Assembly (NCBI RefSeq): GCF_003480315.1
Contig: NZ_QUIV01000011.1
Coordinates: forward strand, 31,881-95,880
Length of the DNA stretch: 64,000 nt
Direction of reading: 5' to 3'
Origin: Clostridium sp. AM33-3
Lineage (GTDB): Bacteria > Bacillota > Clostridia > Lachnospirales > Lachnospiraceae
Shown: in pieces, positions 29,112 through 36,812 of the stretch
Position numbering within the stretch: the first letter of the stretch is position 1
Layout of the letters: every line of letters starts with the position of its first letter
Made by a program: the position numbers and the translations under genes
The notes under the pieces: generated by a model
Databases searched by the model: none
Told to the model about the DNA's origin: nothing
Seen by the model: the letters and a program-made list of their open reading frames with translations, nothing else

Positions 29112-30071
29112 GTGTTCGATTTTGAGAAACCAAACATTGAGATTGTTGAGATTTCTGATGATAAGAAATATGGCAAGTTTGTAGTTGAACCACTTGAGAG
29201 AGGCTATGGCACAACGCTGGGTAACTCCCTGAGAAGAATCATGCTTTCTTCTCTGCCGGGTGCAGCTGTCAGCCAGGTGAAAATCGACGGCGTTTTACAT
29301 GAGTTCAGTTCTATTCCAGGTGTTAAGGAAGATGTAACTGAGATCATTATGAACATCAAGAGCTTATCTATTAAGAACAACAGTGATAGCAACGAAGTAA
29401 AGACCGCTTACATCGAGTTCGAGGGTGAGGGCGTTATTACTGCAGCTGATATCCAGGCTGACCCGGACATTGAGATCATGAATCCGGATCAGGTGATCGC
29501 ACACTTAAGCGGCGGCACAGACAGCAAGTTCTATATGGAGCTTACTATCACCAAGGGCCGCGGATACGTGAGCGCAGACAAGAATAAGAGTGAGGATATG
29601 CCGGTTGGTGTGATTGCGGTGGATTCCATCTACACACCGGTTGAGCGTGTCAACATGTCCATTCAGAATACCCGTGTTGGACAGGTTACCGATTACGATA
29701 AACTGACCTTAGACGTGTATACCAATGGAACCTTAGCTCCAGATGAGGCTGTAAGTCTCGCAGCGAAAGTTCTGAGCGAGCACTTAAATCTCTTTATCGA
29801 TCTTTCTGAGAATGCCAAGACCGCTGAGATCATGGTTGAGAAAGAGGACAATGAGAAAGAGAAAGTTCTCGAGATGAACATCGATGAACTGGAACTGTCT
29901 GTTCGTTCCTACAACTGCTTAAAGAGAGCCGGAATCAACACTGTGGAGGAACTGTGCAACAGAACTCCGGAGGATATGATGAAGGTTCGTAACCTTGGCA
30001 GAAAGTCCCTTGAGGAAGTTCTGGCGAAGTTAAAAGAATTAGGTCTTCAGCTGAACCCGAGTGAGGAATAA
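29112..30071 (+). CDS. rpoA: RNA polymerase alpha subunit
   Basis: A 319-residue subunit that dimerises to start RNAP assembly and contacts promoters and activators. The N-terminal domain has [20 protein letters not shown]; the C-terminal DNA-binding domain has [16 protein letters not shown] and [18 protein letters not shown] start at 29112 lies behind AAGGAGG. Confidence 0.98.
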   Translation: MFDFEKPNIEIVEISDDKKYGKFVVEPLERGYGTTLGNSLRRIMLSSLPGAAVSQVKIDGVLHEFSSIPGVKEDVTEIIMNIKSLSIKNNSDSNEVKTAYIEFEGEGVITAADIQADPDIEIMNPDQVIAHLSGGTDSKFYMELTITKGRGYVSADKNKSEDMPVGVIAVDSIYTPVERVNMSIQNTRVGQVTDYDKLTLDVYTNGTLAPDEAVSLAAKVLSEHLNLFIDLSENAKTAEIMVEKEDNEKEKVLEMNIDELELSVRSYNCLKRAGINTVEELCNRTPEDMMKVRNLGRKSLEEVLAKLKELGLQLNPSEE

Positions 30072-30108
30072 AGCGAAGCTTGATTCAACAATATGAAACT
30101 TTTAAGTG

Positions 30109-30141
30109 GCGGCTCCGTAAGTCCATCAGGCAGAGAGCCGC
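30109..30141 (+). other. Hairpin between rpoA and rplQ
   Basis: GCGGCTC / GAGCCGC perfect 7-bp stem (30109-30115 with 30135-30141) in the 152-base spacer, without a T-run. It could modulate rplQ relative to rpoA or be a processing site. Confidence 0.45.
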
Positions 30142-30223
30142 TACATTATGAAAATTGGAAGCTGTGGTCCGGTAAGACCAAAGGGCGCGGGACTGCACTC
30201 CACACTATATGGAGGAAAATAAA

Positions 30224-30760
30224 ATGGCAGGTTATAGAAAGCTTGGAAGAACTTCCAGCCAGAGAAAAGCAATGATCCGCAGCCAGGTAACTGCACTGCT
30301 GTATCATGGAAGCATCAAAACTACTGAGGCCAGAGCAAAAGAGATCCGCAAAGTTGCTGAGGGTCTGATCGCACTGGCTGTAAAAGAGAAAGACAACTTC
30401 GAGACCGTTACTGTTACCGCTAAGGTTGCTAAGAAGGACGCTGAGGGTAAGAGAGTCAAAGAAGTAGTAAACGGCAAGAAAGTTACCGTTTATGATGAAG
30501 TTCAGAAGGAAATCAAAAAAGATAAGCCGTCCAGACTTCATGCTCGTCGTCAGATGCTCAAAGTTCTCTACGATGTAACTGAGGTTCCGACCGCAGCTGC
30601 AGGCAAGAAGAAAAACACCAAATCCGTAGATATCCCGGCAAAACTCTTCGACGAGGTTGCTCCGAAGTACGTTTCCCGCAACGGTGGTTACACCCGTATC
30701 GTTAAGATCGGCCAGCGTAAGGGCGACGGCGCTATGGAAGTGCTGTTAGAGCTTGTTTAA
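30224..30760 (+). CDS. rplQ: Ribosomal protein L17, long form
   Basis: A 178-residue 50S protein, against about 120-130 in most bacteria. The N-terminal AGYRKLGRTSSQRKAMIRSQ and the C-terminal RNGGYTRIVKIGQRKGDGA are normal. The extra residues are one Lys-rich insertion (about residues 70-130, with NGKKVTVYDEVQKEIKKDKP and AAAGKKKNTKS). ATG at 30224 is chosen for the canonical start; the site is GGAGG. Confidence 0.96.
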   Translation: MAGYRKLGRTSSQRKAMIRSQVTALLYHGSIKTTEARAKEIRKVAEGLIALAVKEKDNFETVTVTAKVAKKDAEGKRVKEVVNGKKVTVYDEVQKEIKKDKPSRLHARRQMLKVLYDVTEVPTAAAGKKKNTKSVDIPAKLFDEVAPKYVSRNGGYTRIVKIGQRKGDGAMEVLLELV

Positions 30761-30791
30761 TCTTATAATCATATAATTTTATGAGCTTATG

Positions 30792-30824
30792 GCTCCCGAA
30801 GATTTGTTCTTCGGGAGCTTTTTT
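30792..30824 (+). terminator. Terminator of the ribosomal cluster
   Basis: Eleven-bp perfect stem GCTCCCGAAGA / TCTTCGGGAGC with a 5-base loop and a T-run. Confidence 0.95.
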
Positions 30825-30906
30825 CATGCTTTTAAAAACTTAATAATTTGTTCAAAATATTTAGGTTTGTGGCAATATTGTGGAAAATCAGTAAGAAATA
30901 TGTAAG

Positions 30907-30935
30907 TTGACTGGACATCTTCTTTCACTTATAAT
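30907..30935 (+). promoter_or_regulatory. Sigma-A promoter of the second repeat-protein gene
   Basis: TTGACT (30907-30912), 17-bp spacer, TATAAT (30930-30935), 54 bases before the start codon. Confidence 0.8.
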
Positions 30936-30989
30936 GAAATTACAAAAGAAACAATATTTATTTTGAAAATAAGAGAGTGAGGGATGAGT

Positions 30990-32219
30990 ATGACAAAGAG
31001 AAGGTTTGCAGTATGGGGACTGATCCTGGCTCTGTGTACAGGCACAGCAGGTATGACAACAGCCTATGCGGCTGACAAAACAATTTCCAGTGTAAAGCTG
31101 CAGATTTACACAGACCTGGAGGTTGGAGATAGGATTGGAGATGCTTCCATTGATATTGACAGTACCACTGCACCGGGTGGCGGTATTGCCATCTCCGGAT
31201 CTACTGACCGTTACCAGATCAAAGAGGCAGACTGGACAACATCTTCTTCTAAAGAAATCAGTGTGGGATATCAGCCAGAACTGAAGATCCGCCTGGAAGT
31301 GACTGATTCAGATTATGCGTTTAAGGGAACCTACCGTTCCAGCAACGTAACTGTGAAGGGCGCTGAGTTTATCAGTGCCAGCAAGAGCAGTGGGGATTTG
31401 GTCATCAAGGCAAAGTTGAAACCGATCAAAGGTACCTTTGAGGCACCGGAGGATGCGTACTGGAAGGATAATGCCAAGGGAACCGCAAAGTGGGAAGAAC
31501 CGGATAATGGCGGAACCGGTCAGTATGAGGTAGAGCTGCGTAAGGGATCTTCCAAGATCCACACGGTAGAGACTACCGGCAAAACCTATAACTTCTATCC
31601 ATACATGACTCAGGCAGGCACCTATAAGTTCCGCGTGCGCACTATCGCCAAGACATCCAAACAGGATGATTACGGCAAGAGCAGTGAGTGGGTAGAGTCC
31701 GATGAGATCTATCTGGCAAAGGAAGATGTATCAGATGGCAGTGGCCGCAATGACAGCGGCACCTCCGGTAATACGAACGCAGGCTGGCGCAAGTACGGCA
31801 ATACCTGGTATTACTACTATCCGGACGGCAGCTATGTGAAGAATGGCTGGGCAGAAGTAGGCGGGCGCTGGTATCTGTTTGACGCAAGCGGAAGAATGCT
31901 GACCGGCTGGCAGGTACGCAACGGTCAGATGTATTACCTGGATGGAAGCGGAGCTATGATCACAGGCTGGCTTTCCTGGAATGGCCGCTGGTGCTACATG
32001 AATGAGACCAAGGATCAGTACTATGGCTGTCTGGTATGCGGCCATTGGATGAACCGCGATGGCAAGACCTATTATCTGGACGGTGTTGGTTACATGGTTG
32101 AAGGCTGGTACCAGGTAGACGGCAACTGGTATTATTTCTATCCGGGACAGGGCAACAAGGCAGTGAATACTACCATCGACACCTTTTATGTGAATCAGCA
32201 GGGGATCTGGGTACACTAA
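30990..32219 (+). CDS. Secreted protein with a novel N-terminal domain and choline-binding-type repeats
   Basis: A 409-residue exported protein. Signal peptide at residues 1-27 (TKRR, hydrophobic core, cleavage after AYA). Residues about 30-245 hold beta-rich sequence, with a likely fibronectin III-like module (GTAKWEEPDNGGTGQYEVEL to RVRTIAK). After a Ser/Gly/Asn linker, six cell-wall-binding repeats follow (GWRKYGNTWYYYYPDGSYVK, GWAEVGGRWYLFDASGRM and so on) to the C-terminus. ATG at 30990 is preferred to 30984, since GTGAGGG abuts the latter. Function unknown; likely envelope-attached. Confidence 0.87.
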   Translation: MTKRRFAVWGLILALCTGTAGMTTAYAADKTISSVKLQIYTDLEVGDRIGDASIDIDSTTAPGGGIAISGSTDRYQIKEADWTTSSSKEISVGYQPELKIRLEVTDSDYAFKGTYRSSNVTVKGAEFISASKSSGDLVIKAKLKPIKGTFEAPEDAYWKDNAKGTAKWEEPDNGGTGQYEVELRKGSSKIHTVETTGKTYNFYPYMTQAGTYKFRVRTIAKTSKQDDYGKSSEWVESDEIYLAKEDVSDGSGRNDSGTSGNTNAGWRKYGNTWYYYYPDGSYVKNGWAEVGGRWYLFDASGRMLTGWQVRNGQMYYLDGSGAMITGWLSWNGRWCYMNETKDQYYGCLVCGHWMNRDGKTYYLDGVGYMVEGWYQVDGNWYYFYPGQGNKAVNTTIDTFYVNQQGIWVH

Positions 32220-32230
32220 AACAGGATAGG

Positions 32231-32280
32231 ACTGCCGGAAAAAGAAGCATTAAAAACTCCTTTTTCCGGCAGTTCCTTTT
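32231..32280 (+). terminator. Terminator of the second repeat-protein gene
   Basis: Fourteen-bp perfect stem ACTGCCGGAAAAAG / CTTTTTCCGGCAGT followed by TCCTTTT. Confidence 0.88.
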
Positions 32281-32346
32281 CATTTGTGAAACTTGTATAA
32301 ATCGGAGCGAAAAATATGTGGAAAACAGAAAAAAACAGAAAATGGA

Positions 32347-32375
32347 TTGCACGCTGATAATATCAGTGATATATT
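32347..32375 (+). promoter_or_regulatory. Promoter of the UroD-like gene with overlapping operator
   Basis: TTGCAC (32347-32352), 17-bp spacer, TATATT (32370-32375). The spacer and -10 are covered by TGATAATATCAGTGATAT (32355-32372), which begins with an 11-bp palindrome. The same 18-bp pattern lies over the -10 of the oligopeptide transporter promoter at 34861-34878. Confidence 0.65.
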
Positions 32376-32409
32376 AAACTTAGCATTAAGAAAGAAAAGG
32401 AGTAATGAC

Positions 32410-33375
32410 ATGACGAAAAAAGAGCGTGTAATTGCAGCAATCGAGCAGCGAGAGATCGACGGTGTTCCGTCCAGCTTTTCTCTTCATTTCCCGGCAGACA
32501 AGAAGCAGGGAGAGGCATGTGTGAAGGCACATCTGGATTTCTTTCGGGATACAGATGCGGATATCTGTAAGATCATGAATGAGAATCTGGTACCGGTATT
32601 CGGAACCATCCATACTCCGGACGATTATGACCGTCTGATTCCTGTTATGACCATGGAAGACGAGTTCATGAAAAAGCAGATGGAACTGACCAAGCAGATC
32701 CTGGCGGGCTGTGATAAGGATGTATTTACCATGGGTACTCTCCATGGCATCTGTGCATCCGGCATTCATCCGATTGAGCAGGCTGGCATCAATTATTATG
32801 CAGCAAGACAGATGCAGGTTGATTTCCTCAGATGGGATGAGAAGAAGATGCTTTCCGCTATGCAGCGCATTACCGATGTGCTGTGCCTGTTGGCAAAGGC
32901 TTACATCGAGGCTGGTCTGGATTCTGTTTATTATGCATCCCTTGGCGGCGAATATGAGTTCTTTACGGACGAAGAGTTCGCAAAGTGGATCAAACCGTTT
33001 GATATCCAGGTTATGAAGGCTATCAAAGAGGCAGGCGGATACTGCTTCCTGCACATCTGTAAGGATCACCTGAATATGGAGCGCTACAGAGATTATGCTC
33101 CGTATGCAGATGTTGTGAACTGGGGCGTATTTGAGGCACCGTTTGATCTGGAAAAAGGAAAAGAGCTCTTCCAGGGCAAGACCATTATGGGTGGCCTGCC
33201 GAACCGTCACGGAGTTCTGGTTGATGGAACCAAAGAAGAGGTTGAGGCTGAGGTAAAGAAAGTGATTCGTGAGTACGGAAGAAAAGGCCTGATCCTTGGC
33301 GCAGACTGTACATTGGCAACAGAACAGGATCTGGATAAGGTAAAGGCCGCAGTGCTTGCTGCGAGAAATAGTTGA
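32410..33375 (+). CDS. Uroporphyrinogen decarboxylase family protein
   Basis: A 321-residue TIM-barrel protein of the URO-D/MtaA superfamily. N-terminal TKKERVIAAIEQREIDGVP and the C-terminal GGLPNRHGVLVDGTKEEV and LGADCTLATEQ are typical of the non-heme branch found in Clostridia. There are no heme genes around, so a corrinoid-methyltransferase-like or other demethylase role is more likely than HemE. ATG at 32410 lies behind AAAGGAG. Its promoter shares an operator candidate with the peptide transporter operon. Confidence 0.82.
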   Translation: MTKKERVIAAIEQREIDGVPSSFSLHFPADKKQGEACVKAHLDFFRDTDADICKIMNENLVPVFGTIHTPDDYDRLIPVMTMEDEFMKKQMELTKQILAGCDKDVFTMGTLHGICASGIHPIEQAGINYYAARQMQVDFLRWDEKKMLSAMQRITDVLCLLAKAYIEAGLDSVYYASLGGEYEFFTDEEFAKWIKPFDIQVMKAIKEAGGYCFLHICKDHLNMERYRDYAPYADVVNWGVFEAPFDLEKGKELFQGKTIMGGLPNRHGVLVDGTKEEVEAEVKKVIREYGRKGLILGADCTLATEQDLDKVKAAVLAARNS

Positions 33376-33399
33376 CAAAATCCTATTTACCTATATAAT
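33372..33399 (+). promoter_or_regulatory. Perfect sigma-A promoter without a downstream gene
   Basis: TTGACA (33372-33377) overlapping the stop codon of the UroD-like gene, 16-bp spacer, TATAAT (33394-33399). Transcription would start near 33406 and meet a terminator hairpin within about 10 bases. The next gene on this strand is 1.5 kb away. Confidence 0.65.
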
Positions 33400-33412
33400 A
33401 AGTATGTAAGAG

Positions 33413-33462
33413 AAGAACCCACACAGATGTGAGCATTCATAACTCTGTGTGGGTTCTTTTTT
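33413..33462. terminator. Terminator hairpin, possibly a short RNA
   Basis: Fifteen-bp perfect stem AAGAACCCACACAGA / TCTGTGTGGGTTCTT with a 16-base loop and a T-run (33457-33462). It ends the UroD-like transcript on the plus strand, may act weakly for pepT on the minus strand, and forms the whole of the transcript expected from the promoter just upstream. Confidence 0.88.
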
Positions 33463-33470
33463 GTATCATC

Positions 33471-34688
33471 TCAGGCAAAAAGTTTTACAAGCTCCTTCAG
33501 CATTTCGGTGATAGCTTCCATGGACTGAATGGATACAAATTCATGGCGTCCGTGGCCATTCTGACCTCCGGTACAGATGTTGGGACATGGGAGTCCCTGA
33601 TAAGAAAGACGCGCGCCATCTGTGCCGCCGCGGATCGGAGTGACGATCGGGGTGATACCGCAGTGCTCCATGGCAGTCATGACATTGGAGATAAGCTTCT
33701 CGTGGCCTTTGACCTGCTCATACATGTTTCGGTAGCTTTCAGTGATGGTGATCTCTGCAGTGCCGGCACCATATTTTTTGTTGATGAAATCGACTGCCTC
33801 CTGCATGATCTGCTGACGATGCCGGAACAGTGCCTCGTCATGGTCGCGGATCAGGTAGTTCATGACGGTGGTTTCGGTTCGTCCCTGAATCTTGTCCAGA
33901 TGATAGAAGCCTTCCCGTTTCTCTGTGCATGCCGGAGTTTCATATGCCGGAAGCAGTGCCTGATATTCCATGGCGATCTGAATGGCATTTTTCAGGATTC
34001 CTTTGGCATAGCCGGTATGGGCAGTGACTCCGTGAATCGTAACAACTGCAGAAGCGGCATTGAAGTTTTCATAGGAAAACTCACCGATCAGGCCGCCGTC
34101 GATGGTATAGCCATAGGCAGCGCCGACCTCTTCGAGGTTTACGTGGTCTGGTCCGCGGCCGATTTCTTCATCCGGAGTGAACAGGATGGAAACCGGCGGA
34201 TGCGGATAATCCGGATTCTGCATCAGAAATTCTGCCAGAGTCATGATCTCTGCCACGCCGGCTTTGTCGTCTGCACCAAGCAGGGTAGTGCCATCGGTGA
34301 CGATCAGATCCTGGCCAACGAATGTTTTCAGATTCGGAAATACGGAAACAGCGGTGACAATGTGCTTCTCTTCATTGAGGACGATGTCATTTCCGTCATA
34401 ATTGCGGATGATGCGTGGTTTGATATTGTCACCGGACATGTCCATGGCAGTGTCCATATGCGCAATGAGTGCCAGACAGGCGCCGGTGCAGCCCTTTGCA
34501 GCCGGAATATGGCCGTATACATAGCCGTTTTCATCGGTGTGGGCGTCAGTAATACCGAGAGCTTTCAGCTCATCTGCCAGCCGGGCAGCCAGAACCAGCT
34601 GTCCTTTGGTGGAAGGTACGGTGGAGCTGGTAATGTCAGACTGGGTGCCGTACTTTACATAATTTAAAAATCTTTCACTTACATTCAT
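33471..34688 (-). CDS. pepT: Peptidase T (tripeptide aminopeptidase)
   Basis: A 405-residue M20B dinuclear zinc peptidase that frees the N-terminal residue of tripeptides in the cytoplasm. Zinc and catalytic motifs: ALIAHMDTAMDMSG (His, Asp), LLGADDKAGVAEI (bridging Asp), ILFTPDEEIGRG (catalytic Glu pair) and IRGGTDGARLS. Start at 34688 is set by AAGGAGG upstream and the typical NVSERFLNYVKYGTQSD. It is divergent from the oligopeptide transporter operon, a sensible functional pairing. Confidence 0.95.
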   Translation of the reverse strand: MNVSERFLNYVKYGTQSDITSSTVPSTKGQLVLAARLADELKALGITDAHTDENGYVYGHIPAAKGCTGACLALIAHMDTAMDMSGDNIKPRIIRNYDGNDIVLNEEKHIVTAVSVFPNLKTFVGQDLIVTDGTTLLGADDKAGVAEIMTLAEFLMQNPDYPHPPVSILFTPDEEIGRGPDHVNLEEVGAAYGYTIDGGLIGEFSYENFNAASAVVTIHGVTAHTGYAKGILKNAIQIAMEYQALLPAYETPACTEKREGFYHLDKIQGRTETTVMNYLIRDHDEALFRHRQQIMQEAVDFINKKYGAGTAEITITESYRNMYEQVKGHEKLISNVMTAMEHCGITPIVTPIRGGTDGARLSYQGLPCPNICTGGQNGHGRHEFVSIQSMEAITEMLKELVKLFA

Positions 34689-34841
34689 GATTGATTTCCT
34701 CCTTGTCAAAATACATTTATCATGTTTCGGAAGGTTCGTCAAGATTGGCCCTGGCAAAATGGAAAGATTGGTAGATGTGTATAGAAAAAAATAAGAAAAT
34801 AGTCGAATTCAACAAAAAACATGTTTTTAAAACCTTTACTA

Positions 34842-34878
34842 TTGACAAATTAGATATTGGTGATATTATCAGTAATAT
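34842..34878 (+). promoter_or_regulatory. Oligopeptide operon promoter with operator
   Basis: TTGACA (34842-34847), 16-bp spacer, TATTAT (34864-34869). TGATATTATCAGTAATAT (34861-34878) covers the -10; its first 11 bases are a palindrome and match the reverse complement of the UroD-promoter site. The GntR regulator encoded at the end of this operon is the obvious candidate to bind it. Confidence 0.65.
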
Positions 34879-34949
34879 AACAATGATATTCTTGAGACTC
34901 GGAAACAGGTTTTGGGAATGATCAGGAAAATACGGAGGTCGATAGACGC

Positions 34950-35903
34950 ATGCTAAAATATACCATCAAGCGGTTATTAGTAGCAATTCCAACATTTTTC
35001 GGAATTACAGTCCTGGTGTATTTAATTTCATTGCTTGCACCGGGCAGTCCACTGGAAATGCTGATGGCGGATCCAATGGCAACAAAGGAAAGTATGGAGG
35101 CCTTAAAAGAGCAGATGGGTCTCAATGACCCAGCCATCATTCAGTATTTCCGCTGGCTGGTATCCATGCTTCACGGAAATCTGGGAATCTCATACCGGAA
35201 CAGCCTGCCGGTTCTCGGACAGGTTCTGGAAAAACTGGGACCGACTCTGATTCTCACCCTTTCCTCTACAGCATTATCTGTGCTGATCGCGGTACCGCTT
35301 GGTATCATGTCAGCATACAAGCCTTACTCCGCATGGGATTATATTTCTTCCGGACTGGCTTTTGTAGGTGCTTCTACCCCGACCTTCTTTACAGGTCTGG
35401 TTATGATCTACATATTTGCGGTAAGGCTGGGTGTCCTTCCTATGGGCGGTATGTATGACGCAGGTATCCATACCGCGGCATCGGCGGCGCATCATTTGAT
35501 TCTACCCTGTCTGGTATTAACTATTTTTAATATCGGAAGCATTCTCCGCCAGACACGAGGAAGCATGATGGAAGTCTTCAATGAGGATTACATCCGCACT
35601 GCCCGTGCAAAGGGCCTGATTGAGCCGAGAGTCGTGATCGTTCACGGTTTGCGAAACTCCTTGATTCCGGTTGTTACCGTATTGAGTACCATGATCCCGT
35701 TCATGTTCGGCGGCGCGGTCGTGGCAGAGCAGGTATTCAGCTGGCCGGGACTTGGCAGCCTGATGGTCCAGTCCATCAACGCCAGAGATTACCCGATGAT
35801 CATGGGAATCACCGTTGTGATTGCTGCAGCAGTCCTGATTGGCAACGTCCTGACGGATATTGCTTACAGCTTACTGGATCCAAAGATAAGAGAGAGCCGT
35901 TAG
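34950..35903 (+). CDS. Oligopeptide ABC transporter permease (DppB/OppB type)
   Basis: A 317-residue inner-membrane permease with six predicted segments. The N-terminal LKYTIKRLLVAIPTFFGITV and the EAA-loop AKGLIEPRVVIVHGLRNSLIP are typical of OppB/DppB. First gene of a five-gene transporter operon; 10 bases before the next permease. Confidence 0.92.
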   Translation: MLKYTIKRLLVAIPTFFGITVLVYLISLLAPGSPLEMLMADPMATKESMEALKEQMGLNDPAIIQYFRWLVSMLHGNLGISYRNSLPVLGQVLEKLGPTLILTLSSTALSVLIAVPLGIMSAYKPYSAWDYISSGLAFVGASTPTFFTGLVMIYIFAVRLGVLPMGGMYDAGIHTAASAAHHLILPCLVLTIFNIGSILRQTRGSMMEVFNEDYIRTARAKGLIEPRVVIVHGLRNSLIPVVTVLSTMIPFMFGGAVVAEQVFSWPGLGSLMVQSINARDYPMIMGITVVIAAAVLIGNVLTDIAYSLLDPKIRESR

Positions 35904-35913
35904 GAGGAGAGAA

Positions 35914-36795
35914 ATGTCCACAAAAACAGTTGAAAAAAAAGATTCATACTATCGTGACGTGCTCCGGAAGTTTACAGCGCACAAGCTGGCCATGATCGGT
36001 GTTGCGATCATTTTGCTGGAAGTGATCCTGGTCATTGTGCTTCCTATGATCATGAAGCTGGATCCGTATACGTCAGATATTCTCGCGTTCAGCGCAAAGC
36101 CGGGAGCGGGACACATTTTAGGAACCGATGATACCGGCCGTGACGTATTTGCACGACTGGTTTACGGAGGCCGGATCTCCCTTCTGGTGGGACTGCTTTC
36201 CGCGATCATCAGTCTTTGCATCGGTGTACCGCTGGGTCTGATCGCCGGTTACTATAAAGGTATCTGGGAAACCATCGTTATGAGAACCGCAGATATCTTC
36301 ATGTCCTTCCCGTCCATGATTCTGATCCTGGTGCTGGTATCCGTTATCGGACCTTCTGTATGGACGGTTACCCTGGTCATCGGTATTCTGGGCTGGACCG
36401 ATTTCGCAAAACTGATCTATGGCAATGTGCTGTCGGTCAGAGAAAAAGAGTATGTGGAATCTGCCAAGGCAGTCGGAACCAAAGATATCCCACTGCTGAT
36501 CAAATACGTGATCCCGAACGCATTTGCTCCGATCCTGATCAACTTTACATTCCGTACAGCGCAGGCGATCATTCAGGAGTCTGCACTGAGCTTTTTGGGT
36601 ATGGGTGTTCAGCCGCCGGAAGCATCCTGGGGAAATATCCTGTACGCGGCACAGTCCATCACCGTACTTTCCTCAAGACCGTGGCTGTGGGTACCGCCGG
36701 GAATCTTACTGGTGCTCACCGTATCCAGTATTAACTTCATAGGAGATGGAATCCGGGATGCCCTGGATGCCAAAACCAAAATAAAAAAGAAATAA
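35914..36795 (+). CDS. Oligopeptide ABC transporter permease (DppC/OppC type)
   Basis: A 293-residue partner permease. The OppC N-terminal domain is HKLAMIGVAIILLEVILV, followed by GTDDTGRDVFARLVYGGRIS and the EAA loop AVGTKDIPLLIKYVIPNAFAP. Located between the first permease and the binding protein. Confidence 0.92.
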   Translation: MSTKTVEKKDSYYRDVLRKFTAHKLAMIGVAIILLEVILVIVLPMIMKLDPYTSDILAFSAKPGAGHILGTDDTGRDVFARLVYGGRISLLVGLLSAIISLCIGVPLGLIAGYYKGIWETIVMRTADIFMSFPSMILILVLVSVIGPSVWTVTLVIGILGWTDFAKLIYGNVLSVREKEYVESAKAVGTKDIPLLIKYVIPNAFAPILINFTFRTAQAIIQESALSFLGMGVQPPEASWGNILYAAQSITVLSSRPWLWVPPGILLVLTVSSINFIGDGIRDALDAKTKIKKK

Positions 36796-36812
36796 ATAAA
36801 AGGAGGAATATT

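Noticed and set aside
32386..33378. A 330-codon open frame on the minus strand
   Set aside because: Antisense shadow of the UroD-like gene, low-complexity His/Cys content, no start signal.
33429..34667. A 412-codon open frame on the plus strand
   Set aside because: Antisense to pepT, whose motifs and start signal are convincing. Although the orphan promoter at 33372 points at it, a strong terminator lies between.
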